NCBI GenBank assembly: GCA_033720735.1
Contig: JAWWBX010000045.1
Coordinates: 1 to 20,824, forward strand
DNA from: B8-G4 sp033720735
GTDB taxonomy: Bacteria > Bacteroidota > Bacteroidia > Chitinophagales > Saprospiraceae
Reading direction: 5' to 3'
DNA: 20,824 nt
Of this stretch, positions 9,201-15,238 are shown one piece after another (within the stretch, counting starts at the first letter, position 1; every line of letters starts with the position of its first letter). The position numbers and the translations under genes are program-made. The notes below the pieces were generated by a model. That model was not told the DNA's origin. It did not search any database and was given only the letters and a program-made list of their open reading frames with translations.

Positions 9201-9588
9201 CTTCGATCGATTTGGATGTGACCTCCTGAACAGCATATCCCAGGGCCTTCTCATCGCGAGAGATCCCGAGGGCTGTTACGATCACTTCCTCCAGTCCGAT
9301 CCCGGCTTCCAGCGTGACATTGACCACCGACAATCCGGCGATCGATACGGTCTTGGGCGTAAAGCCGGTGTAGCTGATCCGCAACTCGTCCCGCCCGTCA
9401 GGAACTTGCACGGAGAAGTTGCCGTCAAAATCTGTGATCGTACCAACCGACGTGCCCTGCACGATCACGTTGGCACCGATCAGTGCCTCCCCATCGGCGG
9501 AGGTCACCGTTCCGGTCACTGTGCGCTGCGCATAGCCGACCACAGCCAGTGCGCACAATGCCATCATTGTTATAAATAGTCGTTTCAT
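6292..9588 (-). CDS. SusC/RagA family TonB-linked outer-membrane receptor
   Basis: A 1098-residue protein of normal SusC length. Signal peptide at 1-20 ending in GYAQ; a carboxypeptidase-regulatory-like domain at about 22-98 (VTGTVTSADGEALIGANV, then GTITDFDGNFSV); a linker with the likely TonB box around EEVIVTALG; a plug domain at about 110-245 with ALAGSAAGVQV, RIILRGQTSF, ALIVVDGVRL and the ILKGAAATALYGIEGARGVILITTK ending; then a 22-strand barrel with a final Phe in GINASF. It moves ligands delivered by the partner SusD across the outer membrane using TonB/ExbB/ExbD energy. It lies 23 bp downstream of a lipoprotein gene and immediately upstream of the SusD gene, a single operon read on the minus strand. 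The sequence does not reveal the substrate, and no sigma/anti-sigma pair or SusR-like regulator is adjacent. Confidence 0.96.
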   Translation of the reverse strand: MKRLFITMMALCALAVVGYAQRTVTGTVTSADGEALIGANVIVQGTSVGTITDFDGNFSVQVPDGRDELRISYTGFTPKTVSIAGLSVVNVTLEAGIGLEEVIVTALGISRDEKALGYAVQEVTSKSIEEANTVSAIDALAGSAAGVQVTSASGAAGAASRIILRGQTSFNGNNEALIVVDGVRLNNDEFHTERSLGGVANSNRAIDVNPNDIEKVSILKGAAATALYGIEGARGVILITTKRGRGKDLTVDFNTGVTFSEITNVVGLQGEYVQGSNGVWQGPETGQSGSWGPHMSEVFWDGSDYKWDKNGRLASEGTPFVPYDNINNFFETGVSTSSNLALSGGTDFADYRFSFGYTDDNGVSPLNTFTRYNVGLNLGSKLFDDRLDISFGANYINSGGRRLQQGSNTSGVMLGLLRTPISFDNANGLSDPANYTLQDAINAGENANAYQFLDGTQRNYRGGGGYDNPFWVANNAPFFDDVNRFYGNIKASYKFSDWVSLNALVGTDVYSDNRIQRFEIGSRNVTAGQVIEDNYNYRHTDAYLSLSGNGDLSDAFSLSYNLGVNLYDEALKQNYIQGDGLNFVGFMELGNTSTISSVIAHTELRSAGVYGTLDIGFKDYLYLTLTGRNDWSSTLIDPASEFNASDISFFYPSVSLGFVFSELIDWTPLSFGKLRASYAEVGGGAPAPYLTSTAWILPLQNAGTINDLNDGWTNGVGFPFKGTSGFVKSGVAGNPSLKPSRTKDVEVGLDLRFINNRIGLDATYYTRRSEDQIIAINIPNSTGFQRAVVNNGLLETAGGELVLTLNPIRKADFNWNVGINFSTWKTTVESLPEGVPNQYLDGFTGTGIYNIAPVDDGNGGTIVYEYGQILGGAFQRVNTASGTFDPNLPYNPDGALIIDDNPASASYGFPLADPQQRVIGNPNPDWLMGITNSLSYKGLSLSFLFDFREGGDIWNGTKGALTFFGRTDLTNNRGSVTVFEGVKASDGGTNDIAVELDQAWYQGNGGGFGQVDEHFVEDGSFRRLRYLTLSYDLSRLLRGNTFNSLSVSFTGRNLFLDTPYTGFDPELSLVGSSSNGQGLDYFQQPGIKSYAFGINASF

Positions 9589-9611
9589 GACTTGCTTGTT
9601 TGAATGATGAA

Positions 9612-10424
9612 TTAATTGGAGAGTGGCGGCCAGTCAGAGCCGTCGGTGCGGCTGATCACCACTGTTCCGAATTCCCCGTAGGTGTTGGACCACGTCGCGT
9701 TGAGGTCTGGTCCGGAGATGGAGTTGATGACAAACTGCCAGCTGTCGCCGTAGTTGTCCACACCCGTTACCGAAAGCCGGTTGCATACGTCAACGAGTTG
9801 GAGGCTCCCCCAGCTGGAGGCTGAGCCACCGTAGCATTCCGGGTACGTACCGAATGACCAGTCGTCAAAGCCGTACTTGCCGGCAGCTTCCTCGATCAGT
9901 TCGACGGTCCCGGTCAACTCATCACCCGAGCAGAAATAGTTGCTCGACTTGTAGTTGTACGTGCCCTTGAGATCTGACCGGCAGCTGAATGGCACCGCCA
10001 GGGACTCGCTGGAGCGATAGGTCCCGGTAGCCGTAGCTGCGGTGAAGGTAAAGCGCACTTCATCGCCCACTTCCACATCATCAATGGTCTTGCCAAGGAT
10101 GGCGAGCACCTCATTGAGCGTCACGTCGATCGTGCTTGGAAACTCGCTGACCGAAGTAAACGTTGCGGAGGATCCGTCATCGTGCGTGGCAACCACCTCA
10201 GCGGACGAAACGGGTTCGCCAATGGTTTCCAGGTCGAAAGCAATGGCCGCATTGTCCGGATCCCCCAGATCGAAAAACCCGATCTGTACATTCCGGGGGG
10301 AGATCACTGCTCCCTGTGGCTGGTACTGCTTTTCGGCAAAATCGTCGCCGATCGGTGCGTCGTGACAGCCTGTGGCCATCAGCACCATACACACCAAACC
10401 AACAGCCTGATAACATAACTTCAT
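9612..10424 (-). CDS. SusC/SusD-associated lipoprotein of unknown family
   Basis: A 270-residue protein with a lipoprotein signal (VCMVLMATGC, lipid-modified Cys20). The mature chain appears to have two beta-rich parts: a first immunoglobulin-like or bacterial adhesin-like part up to about residue 145 (IGFFDLGDPDNAAIAFDLE, VEVGDEVRFTFTAATATGTY) and a second part from about 150 (LKGTYNYKSSNYFCSG to the end) with four cysteines and the motif pattern of small SusC/D-associated surface lipoproteins, in which a GTY opening is followed by aromatic and Gly/Asp-rich strands. It is the first gene of the operon and begins 23 bp before SusC. By position it could serve as a surface-exposed auxiliary ligand binder like SusE/SusF, but I recognise no named family and this role is inferred from context. 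Confidence 0.8.
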   Translation of the reverse strand: MKLCYQAVGLVCMVLMATGCHDAPIGDDFAEKQYQPQGAVISPRNVQIGFFDLGDPDNAAIAFDLETIGEPVSSAEVVATHDDGSSATFTSVSEFPSTIDVTLNEVLAILGKTIDDVEVGDEVRFTFTAATATGTYRSSESLAVPFSCRSDLKGTYNYKSSNYFCSGDELTGTVELIEEAAGKYGFDDWSFGTYPECYGGSASSWGSLQLVDVCNRLSVTGVDNYGDSWQFVINSISGPDLNATWSNTYGEFGTVVISRTDGSDWPPLSN

Positions 10425-10824
10425 ACCAATACTGTTTAGAGTTAAGTAAATAATGCCCTACTTGAAGCGTGGTCTGGTGGCACGCGGTGGAGTCACATGT
10501 TTGCCGATCGCGCAGGAAGCGCTGTTGTCGGCGGCCGGTTGAGAGTGGCCCGGCACATGCAACCTCTCTCTATACGCCAGGGCAATCTGAAACGCTGCGT
10601 ATTTCTTAAGAGTATGTTAAGTCTGAAGCGCAAGAGGGTGCAGCGAGCATGTTGGTTTCGGTGACGAACAAGTGATACTGTGCAATGAGTTTGACAAAAA
10701 ATGATGCAAAGCAGTCCGTGCGGGCGGCCAGGGCGTTCGTCGAAACCAGCCACCTCTTGTCTCCTTCACAAATGACTGCATGGTCCACCGTATGAAAGAA
10801 CACTTCAGGAAACGGGCTGACAAT

Positions 10825-10938
10825 ACCCATACGACTTCGCTGCGTTACGCGTACGGGGCAAACCCTGTACGACTTCGCCATGCTTCGCGTACAGGGCAGG
10901 CCCTGTACGACTTCGCCACGCTTCGCGTACAGGGCAAG
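10825..10938. repeat. Three tandem 38-bp repeats, each a hairpin
   Basis: Units are at 10825-10862, 10863-10900 and 10901-10938 with an exact 38-bp period. Units 2 and 3 differ at two positions; unit 1 is more diverged but keeps TACGACTTCGC and most of the pairing. In units 2 and 3, CCCTGTACG pairs perfectly with CGTACAGGG at the far end of the unit. The right arm of unit 2 (10888-10896) can also pair with the left arm of unit 3 (10901-10909) across a 4-base loop, so alternative folds are possible. The array ends 65 bp before the peptidase start. Confidence 0.85.
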
Positions 10939-10957
10939 CACTTGAGAACATGAACAC

Positions 10958-10973
10958 GTGCGCACGTGCGCAC
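10958..10973. promoter_or_regulatory. 16-bp perfect palindrome, possible operator
   Basis: GTGCGCACGTGCGCAC is its own reverse complement and consists of two copies of the self-complementary octamer GTGCGCAC. It lies 30 bp before the peptidase start and 7 bp before TATTTTCG (10981-10988), a one-mismatch version of the Bacteroidota -7 element TAnnTTTG, so it would fall in the promoter spacer. No TTTG is seen at -33. The operator role is inferred. Confidence 0.4.
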
Positions 10974-11003
10974 GATCATGTATTTTCGGGTCAAAACCAG
11001 AGA

Positions 11004-12968
11004 ATGATGCGCACAATCATCACTTGTCTTATCGTTTGTTGCCTGATCGGCAGCGCCGTTTCCCAGGAACGCACCATGACACCATTGGATGTCGCTGCGC
11101 TGAAATATGTTGGCAGCGCGGTGATTTCCGACGATGGTGACCATATCGCCTACACCCTCCGCATTCAGGCCGATCCGCTCAAGGAGAACAAGCCCGCCCA
11201 TTTTGAACTGCATGTGTACGATGTCGAACGGGATCAGAACCATGTGTTCGTCACGCGCGGCAGCGTGCGGGCGGTGGCCTTCCGGCCGGGTCACGAGAGC
11301 ATCACCTTTCTCAACCGGCTGGACGATGCACCCCGTACCGTACTCTACGAGATCCCGCTGACCGGTGGTGAGGCACGGCCATTGCTGGAGCATGCCACCT
11401 CGATCTCGACGTACGACTGGTCGGCCGATGGCAAGATGCTCGCGTTTGTTGCTCCGGAGCAAAAGGAAGACGATGCTCCCGTACTGCCCTACCAGCCGGA
11501 GATCTACGAGGGCGATCTCACCTACCGGGAAGCGTGGATGCATGACACAGACACCGGTGAGAGCACCCAGCTGAAAGTAGATGGAAACGTCGAATCTGCA
11601 TTCTGGAGCCCCGACGGCAGCAAGCTGGTCATGTCGGTTTCCAAATCACCTTTGGTCGATGACCATTACATGGAGCAACAACTGAAGATCGTAGACCGCC
11701 AGAGCAGGACCGTCTCCGCGACGATCGATCATGCCGGGAAGCTGGGTGAATTTGTCTGGAGCCCCGATGGTAAGCAGATCGCCTTTATCGCGGGTGCCGA
11801 CCATCACGACCCCATCGACGGCAGGCTGTTTGTTGCCCCGGTCACCGGAGGCAAGCCCACACCCTTGTTTCACGACTGGAAAGGCATGTTTGAAGACATC
11901 GCCTGGGTCGACTCCGACACCATCAACTACCTGGGCAGCAAGGGATCGGAAAGCGTGTATGGTCTGGTTCATGTACCGACGCAGACCATGACCGAGACGG
12001 TGACATCTGGTTTTGCCATCGGTGCATTCGATGTAAACAGAGCTGGTGAATTTGCATTTACCGCACACTCCGCCATCTCGCCACCCGAATTGTACTACGC
12101 GTCGGGGCCAAACAATGCCGTGCGTCTCACCAACAGCAACCCGTGGCTCGACGAGGTGCAGATGGGTCGGCAGGAAGTTGTACGTTACCAGGCCCGTGAC
12201 GGCCTTGAGATCGAGGGTGTCCTCATTTATCCCACGGACTACGAGCAGGGCAAACGCTATCCGCTCATCGTGAGCGTGCACGGCGGGCCAGAATCACACA
12301 TTAACAACGGTTGGGTGACGAGTTACAGCGCACCCGGGCAGGTGGCCGCCGGAAAGGGCTATGCCGTCTTTTATCCCAATTACCGCGGCAGCACCGGACG
12401 GGGCCTCGACTTTGTGCTGTCATCCCAGGGTGATGCGGCCGGCAAGGAATTCGATGATATCGTGGATGGTGTCGATCACCTCATCGCCACCGGTCTCGTC
12501 GATAAAGCCAAGGTCGGAGTGACCGGGGGATCGTATGGCGGGTATGCCACCGGGTGGCTCTCCACCAAGTACACCGACCGGTTTGCAGCCGGCGTCATGT
12601 TTGTCGGGATCAGCAACAAGATCTCGAAATGGGGGACGACCGATATCCCCAACGAGGAGTATCTGGTGCACGCCCGCGGCTGGGTGTATGACCACTACGA
12701 TTTCTACCTCGAGCGCAGCCCGATCTACCACGCCGGGAAATGCAAGACGCCCCTTCTCATCATGCATGGCAAGGAAGACCCGCGCGTCCATCCGAGTCAG
12801 TCGATGGAGATGTACCGGCATGTCAAGAGCCGGACCGACACCCCGGTCGAGCTGATCTTCTATCCGGGTGAAGGGCACGGCAACGCCAGGGCCACCGCAC
12901 GCTATGATTACAGCCTGCGGATGTTTGGCTGGTTTGACCAATACCTGCTTGGGCAGGACAAAACGTAA
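11004..12968 (+). CDS. Exported S9 family peptidase (prolyl oligopeptidase/acylaminoacyl-peptidase type)
   Basis: 654 residues from ATG at 11004 (a second ATG follows at once). The open frame extends 18 codons further upstream, but this start gives a proper signal peptide, MMRTIITCLIVCCLIGSAVSQ. An N-terminal beta-propeller of PD40-like blades follows (WSADGKMLAF at about 139, WSPDGSKL at 201, WSPDGKQIAF at 252), then the alpha/beta-hydrolase domain from about residue 390: VSVHGGPE oxyanion region, PNYRGSTGRG, nucleophile Ser510 in GGSYGGY, Asp592 in KEDPRVH and His625 in GEGHG. The complete triad indicates an active serine peptidase that cleaves short peptides in the periplasm. It is the first gene of an operon whose next gene starts 9 bp after its stop, and it diverges from the SusC/SusD operon, which fits a role in digesting imported peptides. 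Confidence 0.92.
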   Translation: MMRTIITCLIVCCLIGSAVSQERTMTPLDVAALKYVGSAVISDDGDHIAYTLRIQADPLKENKPAHFELHVYDVERDQNHVFVTRGSVRAVAFRPGHESITFLNRLDDAPRTVLYEIPLTGGEARPLLEHATSISTYDWSADGKMLAFVAPEQKEDDAPVLPYQPEIYEGDLTYREAWMHDTDTGESTQLKVDGNVESAFWSPDGSKLVMSVSKSPLVDDHYMEQQLKIVDRQSRTVSATIDHAGKLGEFVWSPDGKQIAFIAGADHHDPIDGRLFVAPVTGGKPTPLFHDWKGMFEDIAWVDSDTINYLGSKGSESVYGLVHVPTQTMTETVTSGFAIGAFDVNRAGEFAFTAHSAISPPELYYASGPNNAVRLTNSNPWLDEVQMGRQEVVRYQARDGLEIEGVLIYPTDYEQGKRYPLIVSVHGGPESHINNGWVTSYSAPGQVAAGKGYAVFYPNYRGSTGRGLDFVLSSQGDAAGKEFDDIVDGVDHLIATGLVDKAKVGVTGGSYGGYATGWLSTKYTDRFAAGVMFVGISNKISKWGTTDIPNEEYLVHARGWVYDHYDFYLERSPIYHAGKCKTPLLIMHGKEDPRVHPSQSMEMYRHVKSRTDTPVELIFYPGEGHGNARATARYDYSLRMFGWFDQYLLGQDKT

Positions 12969-12977
12969 CGCAATAGT

Positions 12978-14261
12978 TTGCACAAACTCCGCCCCGGATT
13001 CCTGATACTCGCCCTGATCGCGACGGTAGTCACCAGTCTGCAGATCTTCAGGGCTGAACACGAGCGCAGGGCGTTGCAGCGCGATCTGATCGAGCTGTCG
13101 CGGATCAAGTATGGCTTGTTTAGCGTAGATGAATGGAAGTCGATCATTTCCGGGATCATCACCACCAAGATCCAGGAGTTTGACTTTGAAGAAGGTGATC
13201 GGCAGGAGATGCGGGAGAAGATCACCGGTTTTCTCTACCGCGTTGTCGACGAGTTTGAGGACAATTTTTACGAGGAGAATTCGAAAAGCCTGGGTGGATT
13301 CTTCCGCAGTTCGGTCGCCGGCCTCACCGGCATGTTCAACCAGATCCGCAAGGAGGTGCCTGGTTTCACCGAACAGATCCTGGAGTTTATGGACAACCCT
13401 GACAACCGGGAGGGTGTGCGCAGTTATGTCATGAGCAAGGTCACGGACTACACCGACCGCACCTTTGCAGAGATCGATTACACGCAATACAATGCCGTGA
13501 TCACCAGATATGGGCAGCCGGACCGGACGCAGACTGTCGCGCACATCGAAAGCCTGCTGGCCGACAATGCCTGGCGGATGCGTCCGTATGCGGTCGTGCT
13601 GCTCGCCCTGGTGGTCATTTTCGGTGTGTTTGCAATCACGGCATCGCACATCACCCGATCAGAATATTTGCTTCTCACACTGATCTGCATGGTTCTATTG
13701 GCCGGTGGGGTCACGCTGCCCATGATCGACATCGATGCCCGCATCGCCGAGATCCAGTTTACCCTGCTTGGTGAACCCGTCGTTTTCCAGGATCAGGTCC
13801 TGTTTTACAAAAGCAAGAGTATCCTTGAGGTCACCCAGCTGATGGTAACACAGGGGCAGCTCGACCTCTTTGCGGTCGGTGTCCTGATTTTGTCTTTCAG
13901 CGTGCTGTTCCCGTTTGCCAAGCTGGGGGCCAGCATGCTGTATCTGTACCGGCCGCGACTACGCATGAACGGCGTGATGCGCTTCTTCGTCTTCAAAACG
14001 GGTAAATGGTCAATGGCCGACGTGATGGTGGTCGCTATCTTTATGGCATTCATCGGTTTCAAAGGGATCGTGTCGGAGCAACTGCGCCAGATACAGAATT
14101 TCGCCAGTAATGTAGAGATCGTAGGGACCAACGAATCCTGTCTGCAACCTGGTTTTTACCTGTTTACCTCTTTTGCACTGCTCAGCTTGCTGGTCGCACA
14201 CCGCCTCCAATACACGTTCAGGCAAGATCCCGTCCACGAATCTGCAAATCAGCAATCATGA
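12978..14261 (+). CDS. PqiA-like multi-spanning inner-membrane protein with large N-terminal extracytoplasmic region
   Basis: 427 residues. The start is TTG at 12978, 9 bp after the peptidase stop; no ATG occurs in frame before residue 78 and the first transmembrane segment (about 7-22) begins immediately, so the rare start is well supported. A soluble helical region at about 26-200 follows, then segments at about 203-222, 230-250, 297-324, 345-363 and 391-408. The C-terminal part shows the paraquat-inducible protein A pattern: SILEVTQLMVTQGQLDLFAV, FPFAKLGASMLYL and GKWSMADVMVVAIFMAFI. PqiA proteins work with MCE-type systems in envelope lipid transport or integrity. Unlike enterobacterial PqiA it has one PqiA unit and no CxxC zinc-ribbon motifs, and no MCE-domain (PqiB) gene is adjacent. 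It overlaps the next gene as ATGA, so coupling is likely. Confidence 0.78.
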   Translation: MHKLRPGFLILALIATVVTSLQIFRAEHERRALQRDLIELSRIKYGLFSVDEWKSIISGIITTKIQEFDFEEGDRQEMREKITGFLYRVVDEFEDNFYEENSKSLGGFFRSSVAGLTGMFNQIRKEVPGFTEQILEFMDNPDNREGVRSYVMSKVTDYTDRTFAEIDYTQYNAVITRYGQPDRTQTVAHIESLLADNAWRMRPYAVVLLALVVIFGVFAITASHITRSEYLLLTLICMVLLAGGVTLPMIDIDARIAEIQFTLLGEPVVFQDQVLFYKSKSILEVTQLMVTQGQLDLFAVGVLILSFSVLFPFAKLGASMLYLYRPRLRMNGVMRFFVFKTGKWSMADVMVVAIFMAFIGFKGIVSEQLRQIQNFASNVEIVGTNESCLQPGFYLFTSFALLSLLVAHRLQYTFRQDPVHESANQQS

Positions 14262-14701
14262 AACCATTCCAATGCTCTGTGGTCATCGATCGTCCGCTCT
14301 CCACCGTGGTCGAGTTATTCAAGGACCCGGAAAATCTGCGGCACTGGCAGGACGGCTTCATTGGCCTCGAGCACCTCAGCGGGAGCCCGGGCACGGCTGG
14401 CGCCAAGACCCGATTCCGATATCGCATGGGCAAGGGCGAGATGGAACTGATCGAAACGATCATCCGCAATGATCTGCCGCGGGAATTCGCAGGCGAATAC
14501 TGGCACAAGAGCATGACCAATACCATGCGCTACTGGTTCGAACCGGTGGCTGACGACCAAACCCGCTACAACTCCGAAGTCCACTATACAGAGTTCCGCG
14601 GACTGACCATCAAGGTGATGGCGTTTTTGTTTCCAGGTGTGTTTAAACGTCAAGTGCAAAAATGGATGAACCAATTCAAGGCCTTCGTCGAACAGGCATG
14701 A
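14258..14701 (+). CDS. SRPBCC (START/polyketide cyclase-like) family protein
   Basis: A 147-residue soluble protein with the helix-grip fold pattern: an opening strand with VVIDRPLSTVVELFKDPENLRHWQDG, then antiparallel strands (TRFRYRMGKGEMELIETI, AGEYWHKSMTNTMRYWFEPV, TRYNSEVHYTEFRG) and a long C-terminal helix (VQKWMNQFKAFVEQA). Such proteins enclose a hydrophobic cavity that binds lipids or other non-polar ligands; no ligand can be assigned. There is no signal peptide, so it is cytoplasmic. Both ends overlap neighbouring genes as ATGA, with the PqiA-like gene upstream and the lipoprotein gene downstream. This tight packing suggests a joint role with the PqiA-like protein, perhaps with a membrane lipid, which is inference. 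Confidence 0.87.
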   Translation: MKPFQCSVVIDRPLSTVVELFKDPENLRHWQDGFIGLEHLSGSPGTAGAKTRFRYRMGKGEMELIETIIRNDLPREFAGEYWHKSMTNTMRYWFEPVADDQTRYNSEVHYTEFRGLTIKVMAFLFPGVFKRQVQKWMNQFKAFVEQA

Positions 14702-15150
14702 AGTCCGACTGGCACTGGCTCATGCTCTTACCACTGGCACTGCTCGTCGCCTGTGGCGGAGATCCCGACACTCAACACACCGAGGCGCAGATCACGAAAG
14801 AGCACGAGACACCGGCACCGTCTACCCTCAATCTGTACGTCGCAGGCCCAGACCGCATCTTGATCGACACCCGTGAGGTCAACGAGGAAACACTGATCTC
14901 CGAGGTAGAGGAGGCAGTGCGCCAGGCCAAGGCAGGTGCGACCCAGCAGGTGACCATCCATCTGAATGCCAGGACAGGTGTGCGCTATGTTTACTACCGG
15001 AAAGTGCTGCATCGGCTGCAGGAGATTGTCGACCGTGAGCAGGCTCTGGTCAGTCAGGACAAATGGAACAAGACGCCAGAACGTCTTTCCACGGAGGAAC
15101 TGGCACAACTGGAAGCCCTGTCGCCGGTCTTGCTGATCGACCACAAATAG
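14698..15150 (+). CDS. Small lipoprotein resembling the periplasmic domain of ExbD
   Basis: 150 residues from the ATG at 14698, which overlaps the preceding stop as ATGA; an in-frame ATG at 14662 lies inside the upstream gene and would spoil the signal. Signal peptide LMLLPLALLVACGG, lipid-modified Cys19. After a polar linker, residues about 44-145 follow the order of the ExbD/TolR periplasmic domain in Bacteroidota: a strand LNLYVAG, ILIDTREVNEETLISEVEEAV, the strand VTIHLNARTGVRY, then YYRKVLHRLQEIVD, an extended basic/acidic helix and a short tail LEALSPVLLID. ExbD normally carries an N-terminal transmembrane helix with an essential Asp; here that part is replaced by a lipoprotein signal, so it cannot transmit proton-motive force itself. 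The similarity is by eye and needs a profile search. Confidence 0.7.
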   Translation: MKSDWHWLMLLPLALLVACGGDPDTQHTEAQITKEHETPAPSTLNLYVAGPDRILIDTREVNEETLISEVEEAVRQAKAGATQQVTIHLNARTGVRYVYYRKVLHRLQEIVDREQALVSQDKWNKTPERLSTEELAQLEALSPVLLIDHK

Positions 15151-15238
15151 GTTTCTACCACGGCGAGATCAGCAATAAGCGGTCTGCCGGACAATTTGAA
15201 AACAGGGATATGGTTATCTGGCAGTTGTATTTCTCTCC

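Larger units (their letters stand above)
10425..11003. other. Divergent intergenic region (579 bp) with structured repeats
   Basis: It separates the minus-strand lipoprotein-SusC-SusD operon from the plus-strand peptidase operon, so both promoters should be here. It contains three tandem 38-bp hairpin repeats (10825-10938), a 16-bp palindrome (10958-10973) and a TATTTTCG at 10981-10988. A minus-strand open frame of 74 codons (10606-10830) starts at the edge of the first repeat; its codon choice is not unreasonable, but the product matches nothing I know. In 10425-10605 I see only a short inverted repeat (CTTAA/TTAAG near 10604-10620) and no convincing promoter for the minus-strand operon. Confidence 0.6.

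Noticed and set aside
10825..10938. CRISPR array
   Set aside because: Only three directly abutting 38-bp units with no unique spacers and no cas genes.
10950..11003. 18-codon N-terminal extension of the S9 peptidase
   Set aside because: It would place polar residues before the signal peptide and would translate the palindrome; the ATG at 11004 gives a clean signal sequence.
10606..11543. Repetitive peptides (PCTRS-AKSYR type) in minus-strand frames near 10825-10938
   Set aside because: They are translations of the 38-bp DNA repeat in different frames, not a conserved protein.
12420..13649. 409-codon minus-strand frame across the peptidase/PqiA-like junction
   Set aside because: It runs antisense through the catalytic domain of the peptidase and across the boundary into the next gene, and its translation is Arg/His/Asp/Gly-rich without known motifs.
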